52,999 nt of DNA from Treponema sp. UBA1747 (GTDB taxonomy: Bacteria; Spirochaetota; Spirochaetia; Treponematales; Treponemataceae). Location: NCBI GenBank assembly GCA_002315375.1, contig DCHR01000041.1, positions 1 through 52,999 of the forward strand. Reading direction: 5' to 3'. Shown here piece after piece: positions 50,608 through 52,999 of this stretch. Position numbers and translations under genes: made by a program. Positions within the stretch are counted from its first letter, which is position 1. Every line of letters starts with the position of its first letter. The notes below the pieces were generated by a model. The model worked only from the letters and a program-made list of their open reading frames with translations. It was not told where the DNA came from and searched no databases.

Positions 50608-51882
50608 ATGAAACTTACACAAGAAGAACAGGAAATTCTGGACGGAAAAAAAGGCGAAACTCTCGCCAAAGTTATGGAAACCATGGTCCGTTACGGCGAA
50701 GTTTTCGGCGCTGAAGAAATGGTAAAAATCACCAGTGAATACAACCATCTGGTAACTTCTTTCGGACTCAAAGCCATCCGCCCGATTTATCAGCTTATGG
50801 ACCAGCTTATTGAAGCAGGTGCCCTTTCAAAACAGAAATTCACAGCAGATCCCCGCCCGCTGGATCCGAAGGTTCCTGCAAACCTTATTGAAAAACTGGT
50901 TTTCAATAAATTTATGTACACTGACCAGCAGAATTACGAAAAGCAGCTGGAAAAAATCGGACTTGTAGATCCTGACGGCTTTACCTGCGCCTGTTATCTG
51001 GACCAGGTTGGAAACGTTCCGAAAAAAGGCGATATTCTTTCATGGAGTGAATCAAGTGCCGTAGTTTATGCAAACTCAGTTCTGGGTGCACGCGTAAACC
51101 GCAACTCCGGAATTATCGATATCATGGGTTCCGTTGTCGGTTATGTTCCAAAATTCGGACTTCTTACAGATGAAGGCCGCAAAGCCCAGTGGATAATCGA
51201 AGTAAAAACCACAAAGAAACCTGAAGCACAGCTTTTAGGGTCGGCTATCGGAATGAAAGTAATGGAAGACGTGCCTTACGTCCGCGGACTGGACAAGTGG
51301 CTGGGCGGAAAACTGGATGATGACGCAAAAGCCTACCTTAAAGACTTTGGTGCAGCCACTGCTTCAAACGGAGCTGTAGGTCTTTATCATATAGAAGGCA
51401 TTACCCCTGAAGCCGTAGAACTCGGTGACTCACTGATTCTGCCTGACGCAAAAACCTACGTTATTGACGATGCGGAACTGGAAAAAGTTCAGAAAAACTA
51501 CCCTGTTATCTGGAAAAACCCTGACGCAGAACCAAAGCTCTGTTTTATCGGATGTCCTCACCTTTCACTTTCACAGCTCATCGACTGGACCAAGAAAGTG
51601 GATGAAAAACTCAAGGAAAAAGGCCGCACAAAAGTCGCTGTTCCTGTTGTATTCACTACAGCACCTGCAGTCATCAGGGAATTTGAAAAGACCGAATACT
51701 ACAAAATCCTTATGAGCCGAAAGATTATTCTTTCTTACATCTGTCCCCTTATGTATATGAACAACCCTCTTGCACAGAAAGTGCCTACAATCACCAACTC
51801 TAACAAGCTCAGAACATATACATCTGCCAAGTATTACAGAGATGAAGAAATCCTTGAAATCATCACAGGAAAATCAAAATAG
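50608..51882 (+). CDS. Aconitase-X large (catalytic) subunit
   Basis: A 424-residue member of the AcnX catalytic family (formerly DUF521). It begins in the typical way (MKLTQEEQEILDGKKGE). Family Cys motifs are in TCACYLD, FIGCPHLSLSQL and YICPLMYM, candidates for Fe-S ligation. Known AcnX enzymes are cis-3-hydroxy-L-proline dehydratase in bacteria and phosphomevalonate dehydratase in archaea; neither pathway is visible here. ATG 50608 is used because homologues start there; ATG 50599 is in frame but only 2 nt from AAGGAG. It follows the enoate reductase gene closely and precedes the small subunit by 12 nt. The substrate is unknown. Confidence 0.88.
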   Translation: MKLTQEEQEILDGKKGETLAKVMETMVRYGEVFGAEEMVKITSEYNHLVTSFGLKAIRPIYQLMDQLIEAGALSKQKFTADPRPLDPKVPANLIEKLVFNKFMYTDQQNYEKQLEKIGLVDPDGFTCACYLDQVGNVPKKGDILSWSESSAVVYANSVLGARVNRNSGIIDIMGSVVGYVPKFGLLTDEGRKAQWIIEVKTTKKPEAQLLGSAIGMKVMEDVPYVRGLDKWLGGKLDDDAKAYLKDFGAATASNGAVGLYHIEGITPEAVELGDSLILPDAKTYVIDDAELEKVQKNYPVIWKNPDAEPKLCFIGCPHLSLSQLIDWTKKVDEKLKEKGRTKVAVPVVFTTAPAVIREFEKTEYYKILMSRKIILSYICPLMYMNNPLAQKVPTITNSNKLRTYTSAKYYRDEEILEIITGKSK

Positions 51883-51894
51883 GAGGAAAGCAGA

Positions 51895-52347
51895 ATGTCA
51901 GAAAAAAAATCATTTAAAGGCAGAATCATTGCCAAAGGAACAGTTCAGGCAGACGCCCTTGTATCACACGGAGGGCTCAACACTCTTGCTTCCTTCCAGA
52001 AAGCACTTCAGTTCGGTGACAAAACAGCAACCTGCGGTGACCAGAACAATCCGGACCTTTACGGAAAACAGATGGCAGGAAAAGCCCTTTGCCTTCCACA
52101 GACAATCGGTTCAACTACCGGAGGTCTGGTTCTTTACTGTGCCTGTTCCATGAACCGCCAGCCGGCCTGCATGCTTTTTTCAAAACCAATTGATTCCCTT
52201 GCCGCAGCCGGTGCAATTCTTGCCGACGTATGGCTTCCGGATGTTTCCATGCCTGTAATCGACTCTCTGGGAGAAGAATTCCTGGAATACGTGAAGGACG
52301 GAATGAAAATTTCTGTTCTGGAAGACGGAGTAGTTGAAGTAGAATAA
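51895..52347 (+). CDS. Aconitase-X small (swivel) subunit
   Basis: A 150-residue AcnX swivel-domain protein (formerly DUF126) that closes over the active site of the large subunit. Family pattern: GRIIAKGTVQADALVS, the loop QNNPDLYGKQMAGKALCLP and IGSTTGGLVLYCA with the substrate-binding Ser/Thr region. AGGAGG lies before ATG 51895. In some bacteria the two AcnX parts are fused; here they are separate, as in archaea. C-terminal residues form the beta-strand EDGVVEVE. Confidence 0.85.
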   Translation: MSEKKSFKGRIIAKGTVQADALVSHGGLNTLASFQKALQFGDKTATCGDQNNPDLYGKQMAGKALCLPQTIGSTTGGLVLYCACSMNRQPACMLFSKPIDSLAAAGAILADVWLPDVSMPVIDSLGEEFLEYVKDGMKISVLEDGVVEVE

Positions 52348-52351
52348 AGCC

Positions 52352-52876
52352 ATGAAGAACTCTCTTTACATTGCAAATGAAGATCATTATTCCCAGGTTA
52401 TTGAACGCATTAAAGCTGTAAAGAAATCTCTATGGATTGGGACGGCGGACATCAAGGATCTTTATGTCCAGGATGGCCGCCGTTCAACAAAACCTTTTCT
52501 GGAAGTACTGTCGGACCTGGCAGAAAGCGGAGTTTCCATCAGACTCATCCACGCCAAGGAACCGGGACCAGCTTTCAGGGAAGATTTTGACAAATACCCT
52601 GCCCTTATCGAAGGAATGGAACGGGTTCTCTGTCCCCGTGTTCATTTCAAAATCATCATTTACGACATGAAAGTTGCCTACGTTGGTTCCGCAAATCTGA
52701 CAGGAGCCGGCATCGGAATGAAAGGCGAAAATACCAGAAACTTTGAAGCCGGCATTTTAAGTTCTGACGCAGATTTCGTAAAAGCTGCCGCATCCCAATT
52801 CGATGACGTCTGGATGGGGAAATTCTGCAAAAAATGCAAACGCAAGGATTTCTGTTCAGACCCAATAATCCCATAA
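52352..52876 (+). CDS. Single-HKD phospholipase-D-fold protein
   Basis: A 174-residue PLD-superfamily protein with one HKD motif: H-F-K-x4-D then GSANLTGAG (about 107-128). Single-HKD members act as dimers, as nucleases or phosphodiesterases. There is no signal peptide. The C-terminus carries a short Cys cluster (CKKCKRKDFC) that may bind a metal. It starts 4 nt after the AcnX small subunit and is probably cotranscribed, although no functional link with the dehydratase is known. The RBS is weak, so translation may be coupled to the previous gene. Confidence 0.8.
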   Translation: MKNSLYIANEDHYSQVIERIKAVKKSLWIGTADIKDLYVQDGRRSTKPFLEVLSDLAESGVSIRLIHAKEPGPAFREDFDKYPALIEGMERVLCPRVHFKIIIYDMKVAYVGSANLTGAGIGMKGENTRNFEAGILSSDADFVKAAASQFDDVWMGKFCKKCKRKDFCSDPIIP

Positions 52877-52999
52877 TCAAACATACGTTTAATTCAAACA
52901 TATGTTATTACAAATCAAATAACACTCCCGCAATAAACAATGGAGTCCTCCCGCGGGTCCCCGTCACTCGCTTTGCTCGCTCCTTGCCCACGGTACTCC
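52877..52999. other. Gene-free window end with GC-rich repeat-like sequence
   Basis: No open frame is supported. AACATA...TATGTT arms (about 52882-52907) form a weak hairpin after the last stop. From about 52948 the sequence becomes GC-rich, with CCGCGGG and near-repeats ACTCGC/GCTCGC. The style resembles the GC-rich hairpin block between trpB and trpA. It runs off the window and could be the edge of a dispersed element. Confidence 0.35.

Noticed and set aside
1..52999. DGR template repeat or reverse transcriptase in the window
   Set aside because: No protein with reverse-transcriptase motifs is present and no AAC/AAT-rich copy of the variable region was found on either strand.
1..52999. tRNA, rRNA genes, CRISPR arrays, insertion sequences
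   Set aside because: No cloverleaf, rRNA-like stretch, regular spacer-repeat array or transposase frame was recognised on reading both strands.

Overview
The window looks like chromosomal DNA of a plant-fibre-degrading anaerobic spirochaete, most likely a rumen or gut Treponema. This is an inference from gene content: several lipoprotein glycoside hydrolases with spirochaete-style lipoboxes, an SUMF1/FGE-fold lipoprotein of the TvpA type known from Treponema, a six-helix methyl-accepting chemotaxis protein, Ktr potassium uptake, and moderately AT-rich DNA with dense operons. No rRNA, tRNA, CRISPR array or intact mobile element was seen.

Layout. 1-4.6 kb: a chemoreceptor, an AMP-forming acyl/aryl ligase and a small lipoprotein. 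4.6-12.7 kb: an unclassified (alpha/alpha)6-type protein, a GH26 mannanase lipoprotein, a mosaic FGE-fold lipoprotein whose C-terminus has the codon pattern of a diversity-generating-retroelement (DGR) variable region, a decayed GH2 remnant, and a GH120 beta-xylosidase. The GH120 gene is paired with a GPH sugar symporter and a divergent AraC regulator, giving a xylo-oligosaccharide unit. 15.4-26 kb: a PD-(D/E)XK protein, a second AraC regulator and a long operon. That operon's enzyme set (aldose dehydrogenase, Zn dehydrogenase, lactonase, FucU mutarotase, UxaB, UxaA) fits L-galactose to 2-keto-3-deoxygluconate. It ends in a GH36 gene broken by one in-frame TAA. 26-29.7 kb: a GH31 alpha-xylosidase-type enzyme and a GH5 endoglucanase lipoprotein.

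29.7-33.1 kb: an iron-uptake operon feoA-feoA-feoB plus a Cys-rich membrane peptide, preceded by near-consensus DtxR/IdeR boxes. 33.1-39.9 kb: a complete tryptophan operon trpE-trpGD-trpCF-trpB-trpA with two gene fusions and three 19-bp operator-like repeats. 39.9-42.9 kb: KtrA/KtrB potassium uptake and a Doc-type toxin with an unrecognised 141-residue partner. 43-45.4 kb: hypA-hypB-hypB and an exported barrel-like protein.

45.4-52.9 kb: a large Fe-S/FAD GltD-type oxidoreductase, divergent from an operon of a 2-enoate-reductase-like Fe-S flavoenzyme, the two subunits of an aconitase-X dehydratase and a single-HKD phospholipase-D-fold protein. A dehydratase next to an enoate reductase under one divergent control region suggests an undescribed reductive pathway. 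That module, the DGR-like variable protein and the L-galactose operon are the most interesting parts of the window.
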